Assembly (NCBI GenBank): GCA_037039685.1
Contig: JAWNGF010000013.1
Location: 827,001 to 891,000 of the forward strand
DNA length: 64,000 nt
Direction of reading: 5' to 3'
DNA from: Ceratobasidium sp. AG-K
Lineage: Eukaryota; Basidiomycota; Agaricomycetes; Cantharellales; Ceratobasidiaceae
Shown here: positions 1 through 11,900 of the stretch, in pieces
Numbering within the stretch: the stretch's first letter is position 1
Layout: every line of letters starts with the position of its first letter
Translations under genes and position numbers: made by a program
Notes under the pieces: generated by a model
Databases searched by the model: none
Seen by the model: only the letters and a program-made list of their open reading frames with translations
Told to the model about the DNA's origin: nothing

Positions 1-829
1 TTTCGACTTGAGTATATACGAGAATGCGAATCGATACTTCTGATGTTTCTCTATCAGTCGTGACCTTCAGCAACTTGACGTTGGAATTCATTAGTAGTTT
101 CCGTGTTCTGGAAAGCTCTTGCAGAACGGCCACATGCATAGCCACACTATGTATGGAGTTTGTACCTTTAATATGTACTTTGAGCAGCACTGCATGATCT
201 AACTATAGCCACAGAGCTATTCTTAGGCTACTCCACACTACCTAGTGGTCTGGAAATTCTAGTTAGAATATGTGCACTTGAGTATTCATACCTGTGCACT
301 CTAAGGTATATAAACTGGCCTCTGAGAGCCTCCAGAGATCACCTCTCAATTTACTTTCAATACATCTTTACCAAGTTTATCACTTGTGTGACAGCTTTAC
401 AGCTTATTCTAAGACCTAAAGCAGTTCTCCCAATAACACTCCTTAATTGTTGAGTTTAACTCCAATTAAGTTGCAGTTGAGGTTGAGATAACTTTAAGAG
501 TTCTACAGTAAGCACTAAGCACTGCACTACAGATACTTGTGTTAGAGAAGTATATTAAGTATTAACTTGATTCTAGCAATCAGGGGGTATATCTTAAATA
601 CAACTCATAGGGAACCTTGCCTTGTAGCATTGCTCAAACAGTTGTAGCTTAAGTGTACCTCTACAGTTAAGAAAGATATATTGTCTTTAGTAACAAATAC
701 TGTTAGTAACAGCATATTAGTGCCCTCTGAGGATCTAGTAAAGTTTACTTTACCCTCTGGCTCCATAAAGTTGTGATACAGACAAAGTATATTCTATACT
801 TTAGGATATATTTACACTGAACCATAACA
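1..829 (+). mobile_element. X-family LTR, right part (cut by window edge)
   Basis: This stretch matches the X insertion at 26184-28578 from about 26298 to its end, with the same terminus CCATAACA at 829. It lacks two parts of that copy: the 1.1 kb foldback element, and about 318 bp that appear to have been lost between short ATTAAG repeats. A TATA-like tatataa lies near 307-313. Across 130-829 the two copies differ at roughly nine positions, so both inserted fairly recently. The element abuts a TPR-CHAT gene at 830, which reads in frame from there, so it most likely interrupts that gene. The left junction is outside the window, so the target duplication cannot be seen. Confidence 0.85.
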
Positions 830-3663
830 TGAACAATGCAATTAAGTATGGAGCAGAAGCCATGTCACTCACTTCTGATGGACATGCAGACAAGCCAGGG
901 TGCCTCAGCAACCTTGGAAACTTCTATCTCACTTGATTTGAATGCCTAGGGGAGGTCGTAGACCTGAACAAGGCAATCAATTGTGGTTCAGAAGCTGTCT
1001 CACTTACCACTGATGGTCATACGGTCAAGCCAGGGTACCTCACCAACCTTGGAATGTTGTATTGAGCTTGGTTCAACCACCTTGGGAAGCTGGTAGACCT
1101 AGAAAAAGCCATCCAAAACAGAGCAGAGGCGTCTTACTCACTCCCAATGGTCATCCAACCAAGCTGAGTTGGCTCAACAACCTCAGGAACTCAAATCTTA
1201 CTTGGTTTGACTGCCTTGGGGAGCTGGTGGACCTCACCATGGCAATCCAGTATGGATCTGAGGCTGTCTCACTCACTCCCAATGGCCATCTGGCCAAACC
1301 AGGTTGGCTCAACAACCTTGGAATGTTTTATCAAACCCGGTTTGACTGCCTTGGGGAGTTGACAGACCTCAACAAGGCAATCCAGTACAGTGCCAAGGCT
1401 GTCTCAACCACTCCCAATGATCATTCAGATAAGCCAGGGAGACTTAACACTCCAGGGAGCTCTTATCTCACTCATTTTCAGGGACTTGGGGAAATAGTTG
1501 ATGGAACAAGGCAATTGAGTACCATGCAGAGGCTTTGTCACTTACTCCTGATGTGTGTACAGACAAGCTGAAATACCTCTGCAACCTTGGGGCCTCATAC
1601 CTTGCTTGATTCCTGCATCTGGGTGAGCTTGTAGATATCAACAAGGCAATCAAGTGTGGAACAGGGGCAGTCTCACTTGCTCCTGATGGCCATGCAGACA
1701 AGTCAGGGGCTCTCAACAACCTCAGGGTCTCATATTGAACTTGTTATGAGTGTTTTGAAGAGCTGCTAGACTTGAGCAAGGCAATCAAGTGTGGAACAGA
1801 GGCCATCTCACTTAGCCCTGATGGTCATACAGCTAAGCTAGGCAGGCTCAGCAACCTTGGCAACACATATTGAACTTGATTTAATGTCTTGGGGAGTTGA
1901 TAGATCTCAACAAAGCAATTGAGTGTGGGGCAGCAGCTGTCTCGCTTGCTCCTGATGGTCACGGAGACAGGCCAGGGGCTCTTAATAACCTGGCAATGTC
2001 TTATCAATTGAGGTTCCACTGTCTTGGAGAGCTGGTAGATCTGAGCATGCCTATCAAGTGCAAAACAGAGGCTGTCTCACTCACTCCCAAGGGTCACACA
2101 GTTAAGGCAAACCACCTCCTCAACCTTGGGAGCTTACACGCATTTCAATTAGCCCAATCACATGCGCTTGCAGATATTGAGTTGGCAGTCAAATCATACC
2201 AGGCTGCTGCTCAATCACTTGCGGGGCATCCATCTACCTGGCTATATGCATGTCGCCAATGGGCTCAACTGGCATCCCTCCATTCCAGCTTCTCACCCTA
2301 TCCTGCATATCTGCAAGCCATGGATTTACTTCCACAGCTCATCTGGATTGGCAACACCCTGGAGTGGTGCTATGCCTTGTCAAAAACTTAGGTGACTTTG
2401 CTACGGAGGCTGCCACCTATGCAATTAGCATCAACAATCTTGGACTGGCGTTGGAGTGGCTTGAAGCAGGTTGCTCCATTGTTTGGGCCTGGATTGCCAA
2501 GCTACAAACACCATTTGAGTTGCTCTCTGCCAAAGATCCAGGTCTCACAACCAGACTCAAGGATATCAGCTATCAGCTCAATTGTGCAGTATCTCGATCT
2601 TCTGCAATTTTGCCCTTTGAAATCCACAACTCAGATCTAAATACAGCAGTGGGCAACCACATCCAACTGGCACTCAAGTGGGATACACTCCTGGAGGAGG
2701 CTCATTCTATCTCTGGCTTTAAGGACTTTTTGTGGCCCTGTAAATCCAGCCAGCTTCTAACTGCTGCAAGGTCTCACCCAATTGCCATCATCAATGTTCA
2801 CAAGTCTTGCTGTGACGCTCTCATTCTACAGCCAAACAGCAACATAATTTCCCATGTCCCATTGAAGAACCTCTCAGCCATGACTGTGGCAAAGACACGT
2901 CAATGATTGGCATTGCAGATCTAACAGCGCAAGGTTGGTTGCCTCAACAACATTGGGGCCCTGGAGAGTTCACTGAACAACTTGTGGTCTAACGTACTGA
3001 TGCCTGTACTCAATTTTCTGGGTTACACTGTATGTCAAATCTTATTTTTGACCTCCTCTCCCTAATGATCCAAACAAACAACAGTCCAAGCTTCCAATGG
3101 AGGAACTTCCATGCCTCACTTGGTGCACCACAGGCTTGCTGTCATTTCTTCCACTTCACACTGCTGGGCATTATGACAGGTTCCAACCAAATGCAATGGA
3201 CGTAGTCATATCCTCTTACACCCCAACCCTGGGTGCATTACTTGTTCAAAACTTAGATACCTCAAGCATGCACTGCAGAATCCTTGCAGTTAGCCAGGAG
3301 CATACACCCGGCCTTGACAGTCTTCCAGGCACAAAAGATGAGCTAGCTATGATTGAGAAACACACCCATAAGGAATGCTATCTACAACTTGAGAATGACA
3401 AATCCACTGTTGAGCAGGTACTGGATGTGATGGACCAGTTCAGCTGGGATCATATGGCATGCCACAGTAGCCAAGGCACAACCAACCCAACACAGAGCAC
3501 ATCCCACCTCCACAATGGTAACCTCACCCTTGCAGAGATTACCAAATGGTTGTTCACCAACAAGGGTCTAGCATTCCTATCCACCTGCCAAACTGCAACT
3601 GGCAACAAGGATCTACCAGAGGAGGAAGTACACCTTGCAGCTGGAATGCTGATGGCAGGGTTC
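830..3663 (+). pseudogene. TPR-CHAT protein, N-terminal and central part (disrupted)
   Basis: About ten tandem units of roughly 45 residues span 830-2130. Each has the pattern DLNKAI..AVSLTPDGH.DKPG.LNNLG..Y..RF..LGELV, the degenerate TPR repeats of fungal TPR-CHAT proteins. A spacer follows with LEWLEAG(C)SIVW and NVHKS.CDAL(I)L signatures. The CHAT protease-like domain starts near 3097 and keeps the His motif WDHMACHSSQ and the Cys motif AFLSTCQTATG, so the catalytic dyad is present. Several in-frame stops lie in the repeats (for example at 'LT*FECLG' and 'Y*AWFNHLG'), and there is a frameshift near 2390. The reading frame ends at GGTTC (3659-3663), where Ty3 element A is inserted, and resumes in frame at 18847. 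In the family, CHAT domains are caspase-like peptidases thought to act in self/non-self or cell-death signalling. This copy cannot be functional. Confidence 0.88.
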
Positions 3664-4130
3664 TGTTGTGACCCATCCCTCCTTCTGTCTCTGTTTGCAG
3701 ACTTGTGGCTTGTACCGGTGCCTTAAGCACCCTTTCTCTTTGTTGTGCCCTCTCCCTTGTTTAGTAAGGTGTATGGATGATGTGTCACCATGAGTCATAT
3801 GACTCATGCTGTTTTCTATTGGATGGCCTACACAGCCCCCTTTATGACTTGGACTTTGACTCACCCCCTTTCAGAGTATATATACTGGCTTGCAAGCATG
3901 GTCATCCCCAGCTTGCTTTGCCTTGTCAACTCTCCCTGCAGTGTGAACAGAGGCACTTGGCTACTTAGCCTTTAGTGCAGCCACTTGGACTTAGGAGCTA
4001 GTGACTTGTACTGACAAGACTAGTGTTTGTCCACCTTAGTGATAGAGTCTTAGAAGACTTATCACATATTATCCTCACATCTCAAAGGCCATTAGTGGTT
4101 GTCAACCATAGGCATTAGCAGGTTGCAACA
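3664..4130 (+). repeat. 5' LTR of element A
   Basis: 467 bp, starting TGTTGTGACC and ending GCAACA. TATATATA is at 3877-3884. The likely RNA start region carries GCTTGCTTTGC at 3911-3921, which pairs with the primer site just inside the LTR. Confidence 0.93.
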
Positions 4131-4132
4131 TT

Positions 4133-4143
4133 GCAAAGCAAGC
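4133..4143 (+). promoter_or_regulatory. Self-priming primer-binding site of element A
   Basis: GCAAAGCAAGC lies two bases inside the 5' LTR. It is the exact reverse complement of GCTTGCTTTGC at 3911-3921, 34 bp after the TATA box. This is the geometry of Tf1/sushi elements, where the 5' end of the RNA folds back and primes reverse transcription instead of a tRNA. Confidence 0.75.
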
Positions 4144-4445
4144 ATGTGGTGTGCTGAGCCACCAGAAAACAAAGTCATGTGACAACATGGACAATTGATC
4201 CTCAAGTGCAGTCTCTCAAAGGAGCAAGGCTCCAACTGGCACAATAGTCAAAATCCAATCAAACCCCTCAAGAGGAGCAAGAGAACGGGCAGGTGACTGG
4301 ACTGCACCACTTAGAATCACCAGTTGTGTATCAAGACCCCTTCCACCAGCGTCCCAGGAGGAATTGGCAACATTATTGAAACCTCAGGACCCAGGAAGAA
4401 CCCAGAAGTTCAAACAAAGAAAGGTCTACTTCACCAACAAATTGA

Positions 4446-5992
4446 GTAGTCAAAAATCCAATCAACACACCACCACCAGCAGCACCAGTTGTCACCTTCC
4501 ATGGGGAAAGTGTGATTAGCCCAAGAGCTGTGCGTGTGATCAGGATACCAGCACCACTTAGAAATGCAACTCCAGGACCATCAAACACAGGTCAAATGCC
4601 ACCACCAGAACAAGGAAACACTGGAACAATAGGGACTAGACACCCTTTAGCATTTCCTGAGTTCAGAGTGCAATTTCCACCACCTATGGCTACCCCAAGT
4701 TTCACTCCTGCACCCATGCCGCCACTAGTAGAAGTTCCTAGAACTCACAGCGCCCTGAGCATGCCATCAACCTTCCAATCACAAGGAAGTGTTGAGACAA
4801 TTTCACAGGATGAAAGACTGAGGCAAAAACAACTGATAGAAAACATGGAGGGAAACCCTATTCAAATGCTGGAAAGGATCTTCAATACCCTCCAGGTCCA
4901 ATATCAACAGGAGAACACAGTCCAAGCCCTTAGAATCAAAGGATTAGAACAGCAATGGAATCTACAAACTCAAGATACAACAAACATGATGCAGCAAATT
5001 GAGCACATTGCTTCAAGAACAGAGGATGGAGTCAACACTTTCTATGAAAGGCTTAGGAGTGTGGATTGCATTCAACAGCAAGCCCTTGAAGTCTTTGAAC
5101 AATCAGTTGAAAATTTCGAACAAATCAACAATAGGTTGAACAACTTTGAACTCCTGATGAACCAAACCTTACAAGGGCAAACCCAGTGCATTACATGCAT
5201 CAAAGAAACCCTAGGAAGAATGGCAGAAGGAATGAGAAACATGACCATCACTCTGGGAAGAATCAATGAGGAAGTTACTGATGGGTTCCAAGATCAAACC
5301 ACTAGGATGCAAGAAGTCCACCTACAGACAAGGGAAACATTTGACCTTCTCAAACAAATTGGTGCCAAAGCCCAAGCAGAATCTAAACACCAAAAGGAGG
5401 AGTCACAACAAACCTCCATTGATGTCCCACAATGAAGAGAGCCACCCCCTCATCTTCCACCACAGGGACAACAATCACCCTCATTTGAGATACAAGGGCA
5501 ATCCAGGTACCAAATCAGGGATGAAGGAAGAACCTTTATTATCCAAACAAATCAAGGAGGCAACAGAGGAAACTCAGGACCACGCATCAAGATGCCAAAG
5601 GCATTTGAAGGAACCAGAGAAACTGCAGCCAAAACCTTCCTCACAAGAATGAAGGCCTATTTTCAACTGAACCCTACCCAGTATGACACAGACAAACAGC
5701 GCATTGTTGCAGTATTGATGAATATGGCAGAAGGCCCTGCTGGAAATTGGGCACAGCCAGTTCTGAATAGGTACAATGACAATCTAGACCATCCATGGCT
5801 AGACTCATGGGAAGCCTTTCAAGAAGCCTACAACAGGCAATGGAGCAATCCCAGCAAGAAGGTTCAAGCTGAACAAGGGATCCAACAACTATACCAAAAC
5901 AAGAGTGTATCCAAATACTTCTCTGACTTCTGGCTTTTTTCCCAAGAACTCGACTGGAACAATGTGGCCCTAGTGGCACAATTCAGACAAGG
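4446..5992 (+). pseudogene. Element A gag, N-terminal part
   Basis: The frame runs from a stop at 4443-4445 to the element B insertion at 5992. The N-terminal Pro-rich part has RIP...NATPGPS, shared with element B gag (RIPTATPGPS). A long Gln/Asn-rich, probably coiled-coil region follows, then the capsid-like core (MPKAFEGTRETAAKTF, MKAYF, NWAQ, WEAFQEAY, YQNKSVSKYFSDF), which aligns with B gag. A single in-frame TGA at 5433-5435 breaks it, and the context (caaTGAaga) suggests an ancestral CGA. The true start is not clear because the upstream leader has stops. The C-terminal half resumes at 13228. Confidence 0.85.
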
Positions 5993-6448
5993 TGTCGTGA
6001 GCTAGCTCACTCCATCGGACTCACCCGTTGTCTCGCCCGCCTGTCTCTCTCTTTCTGTTATGTTCCCGTTTCTGTTTGCTGCGTTGCCACCTTCTTGTGG
6101 TCATTCTGTTACATTGTGTAACGCGGCTGTGCTTTGTACGAGTCATGTCTGTTCATACAGCATGACTCACTTGGACACTCCTGACTGGTTGACTGCTGTG
6201 ACTCATGTGGCTGCGTTCTGTATGACTCGGCCGCCTCTTGAATATATATAGAGGACCAACAAGCCTGGTAACCCCAGCTTGTTTTGTCTCGTCAAAACAT
6301 CCCCTTTGAGTGACACTCAGAACCACCCCTACCCTCAAGAGCCTACAGACGCTTAAGTGTGTTGCGGTTCAAGAGGTCACTCAGGTCTTAGTGCCGTCCA
6401 CTCTCCATCGCGGCTTGTCTCAGAGCCACCCAGAAGAAGCTTACGACA
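5993..6448 (+). repeat. 5' LTR of element B
   Basis: 456 bp, TGTCGTGAGC...CTTACGACA. TATATATA is at 6243-6250, and AGCTTGTTTTGT at 6276-6287 is the probable RNA 5' end. Compared with the 3' LTR it differs at four transitions. At three of these the 5' copy has lost a CpG. Confidence 0.95.
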
Positions 6449-6450
6449 TT

Positions 6451-6462
6451 ACAAAACAAGCT
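6451..6462 (+). promoter_or_regulatory. Self-priming primer-binding site of element B
   Basis: ACAAAACAAGCT is the perfect 12 bp reverse complement of AGCTTGTTTTGT at 6276-6287, which begins 33 bp after the TATA box. It starts two bases after the LTR, with only 15 bp more before the gag ATG. No TGG-type tRNA primer site is present. Confidence 0.8.
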
Positions 6463-6477
6463 TAACAACACACAAAC

Positions 6478-8478
6478 ATGTCTATTCAAGAAGATGGAGG
6501 GTCATGTCCCTCATCCACTATATCAACAAGAAGAGGACCCAGTCGGGCAGCAAGGCCCACAGGATCACTAAACGAGCAAGATATCGCACAAACTCAAGCG
6601 GGAGGTCCTGCCCGATCACGCCCCCAAAGTCAAACATCAATGCCGGGAGCTTTCGGCATTCCTGACATGACAACGGTACAAGAGGAAGAACCTACTGTCA
6701 CAAATAGAGAACCAGGAGATCTCACGAATGACCCTACTCCGACCGTAATTCGTATTCCAACCGCAACTCCAGGACCATCACGACCCTTGTGGCCGTTAGG
6801 AACCAGAAGACAGTTCTTTTCTCCCCAACCTGAGGCTCATGGGGGCGTATCACTTGTTCCCATTAGACCTCCCCCTACACCACACGTTCCCAATGTCCCT
6901 ACAGTTCCTCAAATTGGAGGAACCATCACCAACGCAGGACCAATCCCAGTGGCTTCCCAACCAGTCACACTGGCTATTCCAGCACCACCATATATCCCAC
7001 AGGGTTACTCCGAGCAATCAGCCCTGGTACAACAAAGCGCCGGTAATCCAGGGAGCTCAAGTTCAAGTTCCAGCTCTAGCGGCAGGACGGTAATCAGCAA
7101 TTTAGACAACCTAGACAACCTTCTAGAAGGAAGGCACAACGCCACCCTTAGGGTTATAGACGGAATGAGAGTCACTATAGATCGAAGGCTTAGTGGCCTA
7201 GAACAAGCCACACAGGTTCTAGCAAACAACCAGCAAATCTTTAACGACTCCATCAACACCCTACAAGGAACCTTGACAGACATCCTGAACTCGGCAAGAA
7301 ATGGCGAACATAATTCCTTCCTAGTCGGTCAAGACGTAACCCGCCTTCGAAATGAAGTTACCAACACCCAAGGACTAGTGAACAACGTACGCGAAGAACT
7401 CAACACTACCAGACAAGGACAACTCGAATGGAATGAGGCAGTAACACAAGGACTAGAAACCTTACGACAGGAGGGAGCCTCCTTCACTACCAAAATCACG
7501 GAAGTTCAGGAGACCATCAACAATATGCGAGAAGAAATGGACGAAGCATCCCTGCACGGGATCCCCTCCAGGCGATCAAACTCTCCACCTCATCCAGACG
7601 CGGAATCTACCAGGATCGACGAATTAGAATTAAGAATCCAGCGGCTGACCAAAAACCCAAACACCGGTAGTGGACCACGTCGTCCCAAAGTAACTCGTCC
7701 AGAAGCCTTCGACGGAAAGAAAGGGGAGGGTGCCGAAATGTTCATCACACAAATGGAAAGCTACTTTGTACGCCTAGGCGATCAATACACTTCCAACAAA
7801 GAAAGGATCCGCGAAGCCCTAGCAAGCTTCAAATCCGAGAACAAAGCTGCCACTCACTGGGCACAAGTACTCTTACGATCGCTCAACCAAAGGGAAAATA
7901 ACCAAAACCTGGCCTCATGGGAAAGTTTCAAGGCACACTTCATGGAACAGTTCAGCGACCCCAACAAAAAAGCTAAAGCCGAATCAGATATCCGAAAATG
8001 CAAGCAGAACAACTCTGTAGCAAACTATGCTTCGGAGTTCCAATATCTCCTGGTAGATGTAAATTGGGGACAGGAAGCTCTGATCAACCAATTCAAGGAA
8101 GGGTTGAAGTCAGAAGTCAAGACCGAACTAGCTCGCTTTGAACTGACCCTGATCAATGAAGATGGGACAGAACAAGAACTTTCCCTTGACCGCTGGATCT
8201 CAATCGCAATCTCTATTGACCAGAAATTGCAACAAATCAAGACCTCGACAGGAAAGAAGGCAGCCCAACCAACCACCAGCGGACAATCCTCTACAAAGCG
8301 GCTGCCTGACGAAGTACACAAAGCAAGGATAGCAACCAACCGCTGCCTGAAGTGCGGACAGGAAGGACACCGTTCATTCAAATGCCTGTCCAAGGAATGG
8401 ATAATGACGGAACCTAGCGTTAAAGGAAGGGAGGCAACAATTGTAGAAGACTCGGGAAAAGAAGGGGTCTCCCTCTAA
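6478..8478 (+). CDS. Element B Gag (capsid-nucleocapsid)
   Basis: 666 residues, starting at the first ATG after the 5' LTR. Residues 1-200 are Pro/Ser-rich with a short Ser run near 200. Residues 210-375 are Gln/Asn/Thr-rich with regular hydrophobic spacing, a likely coiled coil. Residues about 395-560 form the Ty3-type capsid core (EAFDGKKGEGAEMFITQMES, THWAQ, SFKAHFMEQFSDPNKKAKAE). A single zinc knuckle CLKCGQEGHRSFKC (CX2CX4HX4C) near 625-640 binds RNA. It ends with an acidic tail and TAA. It should assemble the particle that packages element RNA. Pro-pol follows in the -1 frame almost without gap, so recoding or reinitiation must join them. Confidence 0.92.
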   Translation: MSIQEDGGSCPSSTISTRRGPSRAARPTGSLNEQDIAQTQAGGPARSRPQSQTSMPGAFGIPDMTTVQEEEPTVTNREPGDLTNDPTPTVIRIPTATPGPSRPLWPLGTRRQFFSPQPEAHGGVSLVPIRPPPTPHVPNVPTVPQIGGTITNAGPIPVASQPVTLAIPAPPYIPQGYSEQSALVQQSAGNPGSSSSSSSSSGRTVISNLDNLDNLLEGRHNATLRVIDGMRVTIDRRLSGLEQATQVLANNQQIFNDSINTLQGTLTDILNSARNGEHNSFLVGQDVTRLRNEVTNTQGLVNNVREELNTTRQGQLEWNEAVTQGLETLRQEGASFTTKITEVQETINNMREEMDEASLHGIPSRRSNSPPHPDAESTRIDELELRIQRLTKNPNTGSGPRRPKVTRPEAFDGKKGEGAEMFITQMESYFVRLGDQYTSNKERIREALASFKSENKAATHWAQVLLRSLNQRENNQNLASWESFKAHFMEQFSDPNKKAKAESDIRKCKQNNSVANYASEFQYLLVDVNWGQEALINQFKEGLKSEVKTELARFELTLINEDGTEQELSLDRWISIAISIDQKLQQIKTSTGKKAAQPTTSGQSSTKRLPDEVHKARIATNRCLKCGQEGHRSFKCLSKEWIMTEPSVKGREATIVEDSGKEGVSL

Positions 8479-8480
8479 CT

Positions 8481-8921
8481 GTGTGTGGAGAGACCAAAAA
8501 ACCGGCAACGAAAACAATGTACTTTAGAGCGACAAATGAATCTACCATTGTTTACGCAAATGTTGCCGGAATCACAGAAACCATCCCAACTCTCATTGAT
8601 TCCGGAGCATCAAAGAACTTCTTGGACATCTCGTGGGCTCGATCCAACAACATTCCACTCATGGAACTTTCCACTCCTAGAAAAGTAATTGGTATTCAGG
8701 GGAAGGAACTCTCTCACCAAATACGCTTCAAAGCTAAGCTGGAACTGGAGGTAGAAGGAAGAACCTTCAAACAGGTCTTCTTCGCTATGCCTACTGGAGA
8801 AACTAAACTTATCTTGGAACTAGAATGGTTAGAGGAATCAAAACCCTGTCATCGATTGGAAAACGAAGCACATATCATGGCGGACAGAACCCATTCAGGC
8901 AAGGACGGCCTCAATAGATGA
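8481..8921 (+). CDS. Element B protease segment of pol (frameshifted end)
   Basis: The frame opens upstream, overlaps the end of gag in the -1 frame, and starts here with VCGE. It contains the retropepsin active site LIDSGAS and the downstream KLILELEWLEE segment, corresponding to the usual ILG.PWL motif. One extra A in AAAA (8840-8843) then throws the frame out, so the last ~27 residues are not native. Removing one A would restore the family's usual linker and continue into the RT frame at 8842. In the family this aspartic protease matures Gag and Pol in the particle. Its start codon is uncertain. Confidence 0.85.
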   Translation: MCGETKKPATKTMYFRATNESTIVYANVAGITETIPTLIDSGASKNFLDISWARSNNIPLMELSTPRKVIGIQGKELSHQIRFKAKLELEVEGRTFKQVFFAMPTGETKLILELEWLEESKPCHRLENEAHIMADRTHSGKDGLNR

Positions 8922-11900
8922 TCTGCCCGAGGAATTCAAGGAATTTGCCGACGTCTTCAGCGAAGAAAAATTCAAAAGAATCTCGGATCATCGCCCATAC
9001 GACTGCGCCATCGACTTCAAGGAAGGAGCTGAACTTCCGAAACCAGCCAGACCTATCCCACTTTCTCCAGCAGAGTCAATTGCACTAAGAGAATACTTGG
9101 ATGAAGAAATTGCAGCGGGAAAAATCCGACCAAGCAAATCACCTATTGCATCACCTTGCTTCTTTGTCAAAAAACCGATTGATCCCAAAAATCCTGGGGC
9201 AGTGCGCCAACTACGACTTGTTCAAGACCTCAGAGGAGTAAACGCCATTACAAAGGACGACAGATTCCCAATGCCCCTAATGGAAGACCTCTTGGATAAA
9301 ATCAAGGACGCAAAAATTTTCTCCAAAATTGATCTACGCATGGGTTTCAACAATATCAGAATCAGGGAAGGAGACGAATGGAAGACAGCTTTCAGAACGA
9401 AAGAAGGACTGTTCGAATACGTCGTCATGCCTTTTGGACTAAAGAACGCGCCTGCCATATTCCAGAGATATATGAACCACATCTTCCATGATCTTATCGA
9501 CGTATGCGTCATAGTATATATTGACGACATCCTAGTCTTCTCTAAGGACAGAAGTCAACATACCGTGGATGTCAGGAAGGTGCTAAAAATCTTACTGGAG
9601 GAAAATCTATTCGCAAAGCTTCCAAAATGCGAATTCTTTGTCACCAAATTGACATATACCGGACTTGGAATCAGCAATTCAGGCATCTCAATGGAAGAAG
9701 AAAAAGTCAAGGCAATAAAGGAATGGAAGGAACCAAGGACGGTCAAACAAGTTCAGGCGTTCCTAGGATTCGCAAATTTCTACAGAAGATTCGTACCAAA
9801 TTTCAGCCAATTGGCAAAACCCCTGACAACCTTAACACGGAAGGAGAACAAATGGGAATGGGGAAACGATCAGCAGGAAGCATTTGTGGCACTAAAGACA
9901 GAAATCAGCAAGGAACCCACTCTATGCCATCCAAACCCTGACAAACCCTTTTTCCTGGAAACAGACGCAAGTGGAGTAGCAATGGGAGCAATCTTGTCGC
10001 AAAGACAAGACGATGGCTACTTACACCCTATTGCTTTTCTTTCAAAGTCTTTCAACGAGGCTCAACTCAACTACGACGTCCACGATAAAGAACTTATGGC
10101 TATCATAGAATCTCTAACACATTGGAGGCTATACCTTGAAGGAACGAGGGACCCTATCACCATCTACACCGATCATAGGAACCTACAATTCTGGAAGGAA
10201 GCAAGAACATTCAACCGTCGACACGCAAGATGGCACCAATTGCCTGCTTCCTATAACTTTGACATCATATATTGCCCTGGAATCCTGTCATCAAAACCGG
10301 ACCTGCTGTCAAGACGGTCAGACCACGAAGATATCCCGATGCCTAAACAAGTTATGATATCTGCCGAAAAGTTCAAAGGATTTGTGGGACAAGTAGACAC
10401 AAACATCATAGAGACTATCAAGGAGGCTCAGGAAATGGATGAAGGATTGGCACAAATCAAAGAAATCTGCAATTCGAGGGAAACGTTACCGAAAACCTTA
10501 CAACACAGCGCAAAAGATTATGATTTCAAGGAGGGACTATTATGGTTCAAGGGAAGGATCTACGTGCCAGAAGATAAGGAATCCAGACTGGCCATCATGC
10601 GAATTCATCACGACTCAAAAATCGCAGGACATCAAGGACAGGCTAGAACTCTGGAACTAATATCAAGAAGATACTTCTGGCCAGGAATGAAGCAAAGCAT
10701 AAACAGATACGTGGAATCTTGCGAAACCTGCCAACGGACAAAGGGATCGAAGTCAATAGTCCCGATCAAGCCTCCGGAGATTCCAAAAGGACCGTGGGAG
10801 GACATAGCGTTCGACTTCGTGGTGAAGTTACCTAAATCCAGAGGATCAGATAGCATCTTAGTAGTGGTGGACCGATTCTCAAGAATGGCGCACTTCATAC
10901 CCTGCAAAGAATCTCACACGGCAAGCGACCTTGCAAATCTTTTTATCACAAATGTTTGGAAACTGCACGGTTTCCCAAAAAGCACGATCTCAGACCAAGG
11001 GACTACTTTCAATTCCAAACTTATGAAAGCCATTTATGAGAAAATTGGAACTAGCCCAGGTTTCAGTACTGCCTACCACCCGCAAACAGATGGAATAACG
11101 GAGAGAATCAATCAATGGATGGAAGGCTGGCTACGATCATTTGTCAACTACCGGCAGGATGATTGGGCGGACTTATTACCGATTGCGGAGTTCAGCTATA
11201 ATCTACAGAAGCACCGCGTAACAGGTAGTTCCCCCTTCGAAATTGTCTACGGGAGAGAACCACTGTGGAACATCTCAGCAGAAGAATCAACGGTTCCAGA
11301 AGCAAACAACATCACTGAAAAATGGCGTAATATCCATGACGAAGCAATTGCATCAATGGAAACCCAAAGGCTCCCAGAAGAAGAGCCAATGAACAAGTAC
11401 CAAGAAGGAGATCTAGTATGGCTGCTTGGAAAGAACATTCAAACAAAAAGACCATCAAAGAAACTGGACAACAAAAAGCACGGGCCATTTGTTGTGAAGC
11501 GACAGATAGGATCACACGCTTATGAGCTTGATTTGCCGGCAACAATGAGGGTGCACCCTGTTTTCCACATCGATCTGCTCAGCCCTTACAAGGGAGACAC
11601 TGATTTCAGCCGTAACCAACCCCGACCACCGCCAATCATAACAGAAGAAGGAGAAGAAGAATACGAAGTAGAGAAGATTTTGGACTGGAAAGAGACAAAG
11701 GACGGTCTTTTTTACAGGGTCAGATGGAAGGGTTATGGAAGTGAAGAAGACACAGAACAAAGGGCGGAAGATTTTGGTCACCTTTCAAAGATCATCAAAG
11801 ACCTTCTACGCCGACACCCCAAGGCTCCCACGCCATCTAACTACACTCCAGGGAAGATAAAAGGCAGAGGGGGCAAAGCCAGTAGTGTCACTTGCAAAAC

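Noticed and set aside
6153..6338. Minus-strand frame found identically in both LTRs of element B (also 12927-13112)
   Set aside because: Identity is explained by LTR duplication; it crosses the TATA box and RNA start region.
11512..11781. Minus-strand open frame over element B pol
   Set aside because: Shadow of the conserved chromodomain/integrase region in the sense frame.
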